A stretch of DNA of 64,000 nucleotides from Tenacibaculum larymnensis. GTDB taxonomy: Bacteria > Bacteroidota > Bacteroidia > Flavobacteriales > Flavobacteriaceae. Below the pieces are notes generated by a model. That model did not search any database and had not been told where the DNA came from. It was given only the letters and a program-made list of their open reading frames with translations. The translations under genes and the position numbers were made by a program. The stretch is taken from positions 62,001 to 126,000 of the forward strand of contig NZ_JAIWJY010000007.1 in NCBI RefSeq assembly GCF_028829235.1, written 5' to 3'. Each line of letters begins with the position of its first letter. The stretch's first letter is position 1. Positions 10,479 to 18,220 of the stretch are shown here, piece by piece.

Positions 10479-11255
10479 ATGGATTTAGAATTTTACAAAT
10501 ACCAAGGAACTGGTAATGATTTTATCATGATTGATAATCGTTCAAAAACCTTTCCAAAAAATAAAACTGACATAATTGCAAAATTATGTGATAGACATTT
10601 CGGTATCGGAGCTGACGGTCTTATCCTACTTGAAGAAGATAATACTACCGATTTTAAGATGGTATATTATAACTCTGATGGTAATGAAAGTACTATGTGT
10701 GGTAACGGAGGTCGTTGTATTGTAGCTTTTGCTCATAAACTTGGACTTTTCGAAACTGAAACTACTTTTATTGCTATTGATGGATTGCATCATGCCTCTA
10801 TTTCTAACGACCTTGTTTCTTTACAAATGATTGATGTTGACAAGGTGAATATTTTTGACAAATACGTTTTTACCAATACAGGGTCTCCACACCATGTTCA
10901 GTTGGTAAACGATCTTGCAAATTATGATGTCTTTTCAAACGGAAAAGAAATTAGAAATGATATTTATGGCTCTGAAGGAAGTAATGTTAACTTTGTAGAA
11001 CAAATAGCTAACAACACTTTTAAAGTACGTACCTACGAACGAGGAGTTGAAGATGAAACTTTAGCTTGTGGTACTGGTGTTACTGCCGTTGCCATAGCCA
11101 TGCATGCAACCAAAAAAACAAATAGCTCTTCTATTATTTTACCTGTTGAGGGTGGAGAATTAGAAGTTTCTTTTAAAGAACAAAACGGAATCTATTCTGA
11201 GGTCTTTTTAAAAGGACCAGCTACTTTTGTATTTAAAGGCAAAATAAATATTTAG
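10479..11255 (+). CDS. dapF: diaminopimelate epimerase
   Basis: A 258-residue cytosolic enzyme that converts LL- to meso-diaminopimelate, the precursor of lysine and of the peptidoglycan crosslink. The two catalytic cysteines are Cys74 (MCGNGGRC) and Cys197 (ACGTGVTA), each in its signature; the N-terminal YKYQGTGNDF is also typical. The ATG at 10479 is preferred over the in-frame TTG at 10467, which overlaps the promoter box. Its stop shares one base with the next start (TAGTG). It is the first gene of an operon with a GNAT gene and mltG. Confidence 0.97.
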   Translation: MDLEFYKYQGTGNDFIMIDNRSKTFPKNKTDIIAKLCDRHFGIGADGLILLEEDNTTDFKMVYYNSDGNESTMCGNGGRCIVAFAHKLGLFETETTFIAIDGLHHASISNDLVSLQMIDVDKVNIFDKYVFTNTGSPHHVQLVNDLANYDVFSNGKEIRNDIYGSEGSNVNFVEQIANNTFKVRTYERGVEDETLACGTGVTAVAIAMHATKKTNSSSIILPVEGGELEVSFKEQNGIYSEVFLKGPATFVFKGKINI

Positions 11256-11779
11256 TGCATACGTTAACTGGAACACATATCAAGTTAAGAGCTTTAGAAC
11301 CTGAAGATTTAGGGTTTTTATTTCAAATAGAAAACAATGAGTCTTTTTGGGAAGTAAGTCATACACAAACTCCATTTTCTAAGTTTTTATTAAAACAATA
11401 TTTAGAAAACGCTCACTTAGATATTTTTGAAGCTAAACAGTTACGATTAGTTATTGATGAAAAAGCTACTGGTAAATCTATTGGGATGATAGATTTGTTC
11501 GATTTTAACCCGCAACATAAAAGAGCTGGTATCGGAATTTTAATTCATCCTGACTTTCAACAGAAAGGATTTGCTTCTGAAGCTTTACAATTGCTAATTA
11601 ACTATTGCTTTACACATTTGCATTTACACCAATTATATGCAAACATTACAAATGATAATACCAATAGCTTACACCTTTTTGAAAAGCAAAATTTTAAGCT
11701 AATTGGAGTAAAGAAAGATTGGATTTTTTACAACGGAACATACAAAGACGAACTATTATTTCAATTAATAAATGAATAA
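11255..11779 (+). CDS. GNAT-family N-acetyltransferase (RimJ/RimL/SpeG type)
   Basis: A 174-residue acetyl-CoA-dependent acyltransferase. It opens with GTHIKLRALEPEDLGFL, has the central strand SIGMIDLFDFNPQHKRAGIGILIHPDFQQKG broken by the acetyl-CoA loop (QQKGFA), and ends with the LYANITNDNTNSLHLFEKQNF pattern of ribosomal-protein or spermidine acetyltransferases. The substrate is not predictable. It starts with GTG at the dapF stop and overlaps mltG by eight bases, so it is tightly coupled to both. Confidence 0.88.
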   Translation: MHTLTGTHIKLRALEPEDLGFLFQIENNESFWEVSHTQTPFSKFLLKQYLENAHLDIFEAKQLRLVIDEKATGKSIGMIDLFDFNPQHKRAGIGILIHPDFQQKGFASEALQLLINYCFTHLHLHQLYANITNDNTNSLHLFEKQNFKLIGVKKDWIFYNGTYKDELLFQLINE

Positions 11780-12800
11780 GAAAATTATTTTAGGAGGTAT
11801 TGCCACCATTTTTTTAATTGGTGGAATTATTGGATTTAACTACTATCAAAAAATATTTGGTAAAGCAGTTACTAAAGATGGGGCTATATATATAGGTTCT
11901 AATGCTTCTTTTGTAGATGTAAAAAAACAACTTTCTGATTTTGTTAAACATCCTGAAAATTTTGTTTGGGTTGCAGAAAAGAAAAAATTCACCAAACCTA
12001 AAGGTGGAAAATATCTATTAAAAAAAGGGATGAACATGAATGATGTTGTAAACCTTTTACGCAGCGGAAATCAAACTCCAATTACCTTATCATTCAATAA
12101 TCAAGATACTTTAGAAAAATTAGCAGGAAGAATTGCTGAACAAATTGAAGCAGACTCTATTGCTTTATTACAAGCTATGCAAGATCCTTCTTTTTTAGCT
12201 ACCAATAAGTTTTCTAAAAAATCTGCATTAGGAATGTACATCCCTAATAGCTACGAGTTTTATTGGAATACTTCTGCTGAAAACTTCCGTGATAAAATGT
12301 TACGCGAATACAATCGTTTTTGGACTTCTGCTAGATTAGATAAAGCTAAAAAACTAAACCTTTCAAAAGAAGAAGTAATTACTCTAGCTTCTATCGTTCA
12401 GAAAGAAACAGCTAAAAAAGTAGAGCGTCCTATTGTTGCTGGTTTATATTTAAATAGATTAAAAGATAATTGGCCTTTACAAGCCGACCCAACAGTTATA
12501 TATGCAATTAAAGAAGTTAAAGGGCAAGATTTTGTTGTAAAAAGGGTTTTAAACAAAGATTTAGTAATGGACTCCCCTTACAATACTTATAAAAACACAG
12601 GACTTCCTCCTACTCTGATTGCAATGCCAGATATTTCATCTATTGATGCTGTTTTAAACCATCAAAAACACAATTATTACTATATGTGCGCAAGTGTTGA
12701 TAAGATTGGTTTTCATGAATTTGCGAATTCTTTAGCACAACATAATAGAAATGCAGTGAAATATCAACAATGGATAAATCAACAAGGAATAAAGAGATAA
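11772..12800 (+). CDS. mltG: endolytic peptidoglycan transglycosylase
   Basis: A 342-residue inner-membrane protein that cleaves nascent glycan strands and so sets their length. There is one N-terminal membrane segment (about 5-22), a LysM-like region, and the YceG/MltG catalytic domain with the presumed catalytic Glu212 in SIVQKET, followed by RPIVAGLYLNRL and LQADPTVIYA. The ending SPYNTYKNTGLPPTLIAMP...YYYMC is also characteristic. Co-transcription with dapF links precursor supply to glycan processing. Confidence 0.95.
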   Translation: MNKKIILGGIATIFLIGGIIGFNYYQKIFGKAVTKDGAIYIGSNASFVDVKKQLSDFVKHPENFVWVAEKKKFTKPKGGKYLLKKGMNMNDVVNLLRSGNQTPITLSFNNQDTLEKLAGRIAEQIEADSIALLQAMQDPSFLATNKFSKKSALGMYIPNSYEFYWNTSAENFRDKMLREYNRFWTSARLDKAKKLNLSKEEVITLASIVQKETAKKVERPIVAGLYLNRLKDNWPLQADPTVIYAIKEVKGQDFVVKRVLNKDLVMDSPYNTYKNTGLPPTLIAMPDISSIDAVLNHQKHNYYYMCASVDKIGFHEFANSLAQHNRNAVKYQQWINQQGIKR

Positions 12801-12812
12801 ACTCTTTATTCT
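12788..12812. terminator. inverted repeat spanning both convergent stop codons
   Basis: 10-base arms GAATAAAGAG / CTCTTTATTC with a 5-base loop. The mltG stop lies at the start of the loop and the stop of the opposite gene lies in the right arm. T runs are short, so its strength as a terminator is uncertain. Confidence 0.5.
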
Positions 12813-13327
12813 TCATAAAAGTGTTTGTAAGGTTTACCCGATATTATTTTTAGAACATCTTTTTCTAAAGATTCAACAGGAAACTCTACAAATCTACCTA
12901 ACTCTTTATTTCTTTTATAGAAAATAAAAGTAGGTACCCTGAAAACACCATAACCTTTTTCTATACCTTTTGCTTTTTTCTTGTGATCTACTGCTATTAT
13001 TTCTATATTTTCCTCTGAAAAACTCGCTTGTTTTAACATTTTCAAAAGTAAAGGAATTTCACGTTTACTATCTCCACACCATAACCCAATAAATGCTTTT
13101 ATTTTTACATTCTTGAGATTTTTTTGAAATGTAGAAATTAAAGTATCTTCTATTTCATATGCTTCATAACGAGATTTAAACCAGGTACTATTGTTTGTTT
13201 CCAACAAATTATCTTGAGTAATTACTCCTGTGAATTCCCTCCCAACTTCTTGTATTTTCACAGCTCTTTTATTGGAAGAGCAAGAGAAAAACAGGGAGAA
13301 TAATATTATATATATTTTTCTTCTCAT
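12806..13327 (-). CDS. thioredoxin-fold lipoprotein with a single active-site Cys
   Basis: A 173-residue predicted lipoprotein (lipobox FFSC, residues 13-16) with a thioredoxin fold: strand KAFIGLWCGDSKREIPLLLKML, strand IEIIAVD and the cis-Pro segment FRVPTFIFYK. The usual CxxC is replaced by CGDS, so it lacks the resolving cysteine and probably does not act as a simple dithiol oxidoreductase; it may be a chaperone or thiol sensor. It is the last gene of the set peptide, GLPGLI, TonB receptor, thioredoxin-like, with gaps of six bases, which implies one transcript and a shared envelope function. Confidence 0.8.
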   Translation of the reverse strand: MRRKIYIILFSLFFSCSSNKRAVKIQEVGREFTGVITQDNLLETNNSTWFKSRYEAYEIEDTLISTFQKNLKNVKIKAFIGLWCGDSKREIPLLLKMLKQASFSEENIEIIAVDHKKKAKGIEKGYGVFRVPTFIFYKRNKELGRFVEFPVESLEKDVLKIISGKPYKHFYEE

Positions 13328-13333
13328 TTTACA

Positions 13334-15979
13334 CTAAATTTTGTAAACAATTTTAAACACTATGGTTCGTGGAAAAACCAACTCTGTACGCTCACTGAAT
13401 AATATATCTGAAAGACTCGAGGTTACACGTTCTTTATTATCTAACAAGTTATTCGCTTTTATTTCAAAACCCCAAGGACTATCTTCTTTTTGATAAAAAA
13501 CAGAGGCATTCATTTGATTAAAAGAGTTTTTTGTTTTTGAAGTTTCATTTTGATAATAAGAGTACATGTTTTCTCCTATAAAAATCCAGTCTCCTATCTC
13601 ATAATCCACCTGAAAGTCAAACTTAGTTCTATAGGAAGTATTATTGCTAATAAAGCTATTCTTATTTACATTATAGTTTTGACTCAAAGAAACATCAAAA
13701 TTAGGTCCATTAATATACACTGACTTAAACTTTAATCTTGCCGAATAACTGTCGTCATTTGCTTTTTCCTCTTGCTGATTAAATAACGTTATATAACTTC
13801 TATTTCCATAGTTAACCCCTAAAGAAGCTCTCCAATATTTATAATTATAAGTAGTTTTAAAATCAAGAGAAAGACCTTTTTCAGGAGTTGCAATATTTAT
13901 AAAACTGTTATAAAAATATATATTATCTGAAATAAAAGTATTCTGAATTTTATTGGTTCTTAACCTGTAACTTACTGTTGGGTAAAAACTCCATCCATAA
14001 GTTTTGAACCTTCTATAAGATAAACGAAAATAGTGATAACTGCTTTCTGTTAAGTTAATATTTCCTTGATAAATACTATTAAAACTTATTAATTTTTTAT
14101 TTCTATTTAGTTGATTATAACTAGGAACATCATTTGTTTTCCTATAATAAAAAACAAGCTTTTTATTTGCATCAAAATCCCATTCCAAATTAACACTGGG
14201 TAAAAGCTTTTGAAATGTTCTATTTTTTTCTAATTCGAATTGCTTATTAAACCTATTGTAGTTTAAATACTCTAGTTTAAATGTTAGAAAAGCATCTCCG
14301 ATTAATTTTTTGTACTCTGCAAAAAAAGAAGAAAATACTTCTTTATTAGAGTTTTCGCTATCAAAATTATCAAACTTATCTAACTCTTCGTTTCCTATCA
14401 ATTGACCAAGGTTTGAATTATAGGTATTGAAGTATAACTCATTTTTAACTCCAAAATACAAATGGTTTCTTGGATTCACTATCCAAAAATGTTTTAATAA
14501 AGTTTTAGCTTGATAATTCTCTGAATTTATTTTTTGTCTGACAAAAATATGTTCTTCAGCCTGATCTATAGGTAAACTGTTTGAAAAAATATTTTGAGTA
14601 CTGAACCAATTTTGACTTTCATTATTTTTTGAAAAAACAAGATTTATCTTAGCTTGAGAAGTATGGTCTCTTGAAAACTTCTTTTCTATCTTTAAATTAG
14701 ATTTTAATGATACATTATCTACCTTATCACTCAAGTTATATAGTAAATCTTCAGAATTAAAATTACTTTCAGTTTCTGACTTATTATTAGCTGAAGATAT
14801 TTCTACTTTATTTTCAAACTTAATACGAACATCTTCATTTGGTTTTGATTTTAATTCTATTTTACCTAACAACATATTCTGTTTTTTATCATCAGAAACA
14901 CGTCTCGTTTCCTCAATAGTATCGACTAAATAATTTTGGTATGAACCCTCAAACGAATTCGTATTATCTTTAAGAGCTATTACGAATGCACTCCAATCAT
15001 TCTTTTCACTTGTACTGAACTGTAAATTCAGCCCTCCAAATAAATGTTTATTTTCATTATACTTTTTTTCCTTTAACAATCTAACAATAGGTGAATTGTA
15101 CAAAGATGAAAAGGAGTTTATATCAAAACCTCCTTCATAAGTGATATAATCTTTTACAGTAAAAGACTTATCTCCTACATTATTAAAATCTCCAATAAAA
15201 CTATAATTTATTTTTTCTGAATACCTAAACAAGGTTGGGTGTACTACATATCTCTCTTTTACTCCTCCGCCTACTTCGATATCTCCAAAGGCAAACTTCT
15301 TTTTATCTTCTTTTAAATTAATATTTAAGGCGACATCTTCTGACGTTTCTAAACCTTTTAATAAATCACTTTCATGATAATCTTCTATAACCTGAATCTC
15401 ATCAATTACATCAGCAGGTATATTATTAACAGCTAGTTTACTATCACCTGTAAAAAACTTTTTATTTTCAACCAATACCGTGGTTACCTTTTTACCTTTA
15501 ACAGTTACATTTCCTTTTCTATCCACCTCTACTCCAGGTAATTTTTTAAGCACTTGACGTAGCTTACGTTCTTTACCATTAACAAATGCATCTGCTCTAT
15601 AGGTAGTAGTATCTTTTCTAATTTTTATCGGTTCTCTGTAATTAATAATAACTTCTTGTAGCTCGTTTGGATCCTCTTTTAAAATAAAATCTTTAGTTAT
15701 AGGCATGTTTGCAACCAAAACATCTTCTTTTAAAGTGATATAGCCAATAAAACTTACCGTTATTTTATACGTTGCATTTTTCGTTAAACTTAACTTATAG
15801 TTTCCTTTATCATCTGTTATTGTATAGGTAAAGCGAGCCCCCTCTGTTAAAGGTTTTGCTATAATGTTAGTATTCTCCAATATTTCATTTTCTCCTTTTA
15901 CAACCCCAGAAACTATAACTTGTGCGAATATATTTTTTGTAAACAAACAAGCCAGTACTAATAACAAACTACATCTCAT
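13334..15979 (-). CDS. TonB-dependent-type outer-membrane receptor with carboxypeptidase-like regulatory domain
   Basis: An 881-residue outer-membrane protein. The signal peptide (1-19, ending NIFAQ) is followed by a carboxypeptidase-regulatory-like beta-sandwich (VIVSGVVKGENEILENTNI...GNYKLSL, about 20-105), a plug domain (LRQVLKKLPGVEVDRKGNVTVKGK, then VNNIPADVIDEIQVIEDY, about 130-220) and a long beta-barrel. This is the Bacteroidota plug-plus-barrel type often found beside GLPGLI genes. The cargo is unknown; context suggests either uptake of something bound by the small Cys peptide or export or folding of it. It is six bases from each neighbour, in one operon. Confidence 0.85.
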   Translation of the reverse strand: MRCSLLLVLACLFTKNIFAQVIVSGVVKGENEILENTNIIAKPLTEGARFTYTITDDKGNYKLSLTKNATYKITVSFIGYITLKEDVLVANMPITKDFILKEDPNELQEVIINYREPIKIRKDTTTYRADAFVNGKERKLRQVLKKLPGVEVDRKGNVTVKGKKVTTVLVENKKFFTGDSKLAVNNIPADVIDEIQVIEDYHESDLLKGLETSEDVALNINLKEDKKKFAFGDIEVGGGVKERYVVHPTLFRYSEKINYSFIGDFNNVGDKSFTVKDYITYEGGFDINSFSSLYNSPIVRLLKEKKYNENKHLFGGLNLQFSTSEKNDWSAFVIALKDNTNSFEGSYQNYLVDTIEETRRVSDDKKQNMLLGKIELKSKPNEDVRIKFENKVEISSANNKSETESNFNSEDLLYNLSDKVDNVSLKSNLKIEKKFSRDHTSQAKINLVFSKNNESQNWFSTQNIFSNSLPIDQAEEHIFVRQKINSENYQAKTLLKHFWIVNPRNHLYFGVKNELYFNTYNSNLGQLIGNEELDKFDNFDSENSNKEVFSSFFAEYKKLIGDAFLTFKLEYLNYNRFNKQFELEKNRTFQKLLPSVNLEWDFDANKKLVFYYRKTNDVPSYNQLNRNKKLISFNSIYQGNINLTESSYHYFRLSYRRFKTYGWSFYPTVSYRLRTNKIQNTFISDNIYFYNSFINIATPEKGLSLDFKTTYNYKYWRASLGVNYGNRSYITLFNQQEEKANDDSYSARLKFKSVYINGPNFDVSLSQNYNVNKNSFISNNTSYRTKFDFQVDYEIGDWIFIGENMYSYYQNETSKTKNSFNQMNASVFYQKEDSPWGFEIKANNLLDNKERVTSSLSDILFSERTELVFPRTIVFKIVYKI

Positions 15980-15985
15980 ATAAAT

Positions 15986-16693
15986 TTAATCAACAGTTAC
16001 CTTCCTTGCTTTCCTCATTAATACGACCATTCTTTCTGGTGTTATTTTTGTTGCTTCTTTCAGCTTAGGTATTTTAATGTTCTTTTTGTGGTTGAGTTTA
16101 ATTTTTTTTGCAGTATATGTAGCAACATTATTCTTATCTAGTTGAAGTATCAGCCCTGGTAATCCTCCGTTTCCAGCGGGTCCATAAGGTATTGGAATTT
16201 CTGGTGTATACCATGCTGTATAAACTATATATCTTTTATCTTTTCCTACACTGGTTCTTTTATTTAGTTGTTTTCTTATTGCCTTGTAACAAGTATAACC
16301 TTCTATTACTTTAGTGTCCTCAGTTAACTCCCAACCTGTCATTGATGGATAACTTACTATATATATTTCACCTCCAATTTCTTTATTTATTAGAGCTTCT
16401 TTAGTAAAAGATTTTTGATACCAGTCACTAAAAGCTCCTATTAAAACGTCTGCTAAACCACTATACCTTTTATTAATTGGTATGTTTTTATTTTTTTTGA
16501 AAATAGATTCATACTTATTATACTTTAGTGTAAATGTTTTTTGTTGCAATTCATTATTTACTCCCATTACTAGAGGGTTATCTAAATTATTTTGCTTTAT
16601 TGACTCTACACGATACGCCACCTCTCCAGTTTGAGAATAAGCTTTTATTAAAAATAAAAACCATAAGAATATAAGAAATATTTTATTTTTCAT
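15986..16693 (-). CDS. GLPGLI family protein
   Basis: A 235-residue exported protein: signal peptide 1-20 (ending KAYSQ), then a beta-rich body. The defining motif GGLPGLILQLD occurs near residue 180, preceded by WYTPEIPIPYGPAG. The GLPGLI family is known almost only from Bacteroidota and is commonly paired with plug/barrel outer-membrane proteins, as here; its molecular role has not been established to my knowledge. It lies between the small Cys peptide gene (68 bases upstream) and the receptor (six bases downstream). Confidence 0.92.
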   Translation of the reverse strand: MKNKIFLIFLWFLFLIKAYSQTGEVAYRVESIKQNNLDNPLVMGVNNELQQKTFTLKYNKYESIFKKNKNIPINKRYSGLADVLIGAFSDWYQKSFTKEALINKEIGGEIYIVSYPSMTGWELTEDTKVIEGYTCYKAIRKQLNKRTSVGKDKRYIVYTAWYTPEIPIPYGPAGNGGLPGLILQLDKNNVATYTAKKIKLNHKKNIKIPKLKEATKITPERMVVLMRKARKVTVD

Positions 16694-16761
16694 TCTATTT
16701 TTTTTTTAAAATGACTAACGGAACTCAAAACAAGCTCCATTAATCATTTAATATTTACCAA

Positions 16762-16968
16762 TTATCCTTTACAGTTTTGAAACTCTATATCATAAAGTAC
16801 TTCATACTCTGCAGCTGATAATTCATCTCCAAAAACTGCCTCTGCATCTCCTACTGCTTCACAAGCTTGTTCATGACACTTGTCACTAAAATACTGATAA
16901 TCTACACTCACAGCATTAGCAGTTGTAAAAGCACCTAAAAAAAGTGCTGATAAAATTACTTTTTTCAT
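16762..16968 (-). CDS. small secreted three-cysteine peptide
   Basis: A 68-residue peptide with a clear signal peptide (MKKVILSALFLGAFTTANA, cut after residue 19). The mature part is about 49 residues, acidic, with three cysteines (31, 36, 66), the first two in KCHEQAC. I do not recognise the family. It is the first gene of the minus-strand set leading to GLPGLI, the receptor and the thioredoxin-like lipoprotein. Upstream are a -7 box (17059-17066), a 12-base palindrome and a terminator-like hairpin with T7, which points to regulated expression. An odd cysteine number hints at dimers, metal binding or a mixed disulfide with the single-Cys thioredoxin-like lipoprotein; that is inference. Confidence 0.75.
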   Translation of the reverse strand: MKKVILSALFLGAFTTANAVSVDYQYFSDKCHEQACEAVGDAEAVFGDELSAAEYEVLYDIEFQNCKG

Positions 16969-16997
16969 AATAAAAATTGTTTTTAAAATTATTTAAT

Positions 16998-17030
16998 AAA
17001 AAAACTATGGTTTGTTATAGTCAGCCATAG
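16998..17030 (-). promoter_or_regulatory. terminator-like hairpin in the leader of the Cys-peptide operon (candidate attenuator)
   Basis: On the minus strand CTATGG, a 14-base loop and CCATAG are followed by seven T. It lies after the predicted promoter and about 30 bases before the peptide ATG, so only transcripts of this operon would cross it. Confidence 0.5.
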
Positions 17031-17041
17031 CACTACCGACC

Positions 17042-17053
17042 ACATTGCAATGT
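17042..17053. promoter_or_regulatory. 12-base palindrome ACATTGCAATGT, candidate operator
   Basis: A perfect palindrome immediately downstream of the -7 box of the peptide operon, at the expected transcription start. It is a plausible binding site for the divergent XRE regulator. Confidence 0.45.
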
Positions 17054-17058
17054 TCTCC

Positions 17059-17066
17059 CAAAAATA
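17059..17066 (-). promoter_or_regulatory. -7 element TATTTTTG of the Cys-peptide/GLPGLI/TonB operon
   Basis: An exact TAnnTTTG match on the minus strand, 90 bases before the peptide ATG. The leader in between contains the palindrome and the terminator-like hairpin. Confidence 0.5.
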
Positions 17067-17111
17067 TAATTCCCAAACACTTACACAAAAAAACATAACC
17101 CCTTTTGCAAC

Positions 17112-17127
17112 TAAGGGTTTTCCCTTA
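17112..17127. promoter_or_regulatory. inverted repeat TAAGGG-TTTT-CCCTTA, candidate operator near the XRE gene
   Basis: Six-base arms with a TTTT spacer, about 60 bases before the XRE start and upstream of the divergent peptide promoter. It could serve either promoter. Confidence 0.4.
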
Positions 17128-17185
17128 ACCCTAAAAGTTATAACTTATTTTTTATATTAGCACTGAAAATTAGAAAAAGTAAACT

Positions 17186-17386
17186 ATGGAAAGAGTAAGT
17201 ATTATTTTAGAGAAAATTAAGAAAGAAAGAGAAAAAGATGGCTTATCTCAATATGAGTTTGGCAAAAAAATAGGATTGAGTCAAAATGCTTATTTTAAAT
17301 TAGAAACAGGAAAAACTAGACTTGACATGTATCGATTTCTAACTATATGTAAAGTTTTAAATATATCTCCAAAAGAATTCTTTTAA
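17186..17386 (+). CDS. XRE/Cro-type helix-turn-helix regulator
   Basis: A 66-residue DNA-binding protein made almost only of the five-helix Cro/C1 fold: helix 1 IILEKIKKEREKDG, helices 2-3 with turn LSQYEFGKKIGLSQNAYFKLETGKTRLDMYRF, then LTICKVLNISPKEFF. It has no sensor domain. Divergent placement to the Cys-peptide operon, with two palindromes between, suggests it controls that operon; no binding data exist. It is followed by a separate lysozyme-like gene 148 bases on. Confidence 0.9.
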   Translation: MERVSIILEKIKKEREKDGLSQYEFGKKIGLSQNAYFKLETGKTRLDMYRFLTICKVLNISPKEFF

Positions 17387-17534
17387 CAAAATTTTATTCT
17401 TATCAATTTCAACAAAACATTACCAAAAGATTAATAAAAGATGTTTATTTTTGTTTTTTACCTAAAAAAAACACAGGAAAATAACTTTATCATCAATAGT
17501 TAAAAAACTGTAAATTATTGATTTATAGTCTGTT

Positions 17535-18170
17535 GTGAAAAAATGCCGTATCTTTGCAGCGCTAAACAGAAAGTATTTAATTATCAGACATTTAGTATTA
17601 GTATTTTTAGGATTTGTATTATTAACCAGTTTTACAGAGACTACAGCTAAAAAAGAAAAAACTACTACAACAACGCCAATACCAATTCATAAGGTAAAAA
17701 AGGTTAACATTCCTTTTTTATTAAATGATTTTGTAGGATTTAAAGAAGCTTTAGCTTTTAAAGAATCACAAGGTAAGTATAGAGTAGTTAACACACTTGG
17801 ATATTTAGGGAAATACCAATTTGGTAAAGAAACCCTAAAGAGATTTAGAATTTACAACACCACTCATTTTCTTAAAAACCCTGAATTACAAGAACGTACA
17901 TTTGTTGCATATTGTAAATTAAACAAATGGATTTTAAGAAAAGACATTAAGAGAAGTGTTGGCAAAACCATTAATGGAGTTAAAATAACCGAATCTGGTA
18001 TTTTAGCAGCAGCACATTTAAGCGGTGCAGGTAATGTAAAAAAGTTCTTACGTTCAAACGGGTCTATCCGTTTTAATGATGCCTATGGAACCTCTATACA
18101 ATCATACCTTAAAAAGTTTGCTGGTTATGATGTCTCCAACATCAAAGCCAATAAAAAACCAACGGTTTAA
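17535..18170 (+). CDS. secreted lysozyme-like (transglycosylase-type) protein
   Basis: An exported protein of up to 211 residues. After a hydrophobic segment (LVLVFLGFVLLTSF) comes a lysozyme-like region: EALAFKESQGKYRVVNTLGYLGKYQFG, where the Glu of FKESQG is in the catalytic position of soluble lytic transglycosylases, then AAAHLSGAGNVKKFL and a tail YGTSIQSYLKKFAGYD. It probably cuts or binds peptidoglycan. The start is unclear: no in-frame ATG precedes the hydrophobic segment. GTG at 17535 is the only common start codon, but a TATCTTTG box lies inside this extension at 17549-17556. If that promoter is real, translation would need a rare codon such as ATT at 17580. Confidence 0.75.
   Translation: MKKCRIFAALNRKYLIIRHLVLVFLGFVLLTSFTETTAKKEKTTTTTPIPIHKVKKVNIPFLLNDFVGFKEALAFKESQGKYRVVNTLGYLGKYQFGKETLKRFRIYNTTHFLKNPELQERTFVAYCKLNKWILRKDIKRSVGKTINGVKITESGILAAAHLSGAGNVKKFLRSNGSIRFNDAYGTSIQSYLKKFAGYDVSNIKANKKPTV
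17549..17556 (+). promoter_or_regulatory. -7-like element TATCTTTG inside the annotated 5' end of the lysozyme-like gene
   Basis: An exact TAnnTTTG match, followed by GCAGC. It lies downstream of the only GTG/ATG-type start codon of the gene, creating a start-site conflict. Confidence 0.45.
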
Positions 18171-18195
18171 TTAATAAGAAAACAAATAAAAAAAA

Positions 18196-18214
18196 GCATC
18201 GATTAAATCGATGC
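18196..18214. terminator. bidirectional intrinsic terminator
   Basis: GCATCGAT / ATCGATGC with a 3-base loop, flanked by A and T runs, between convergent genes ending at 18170 and 18221. Confidence 0.88.
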
Positions 18215-18220
18215 TTTTTT

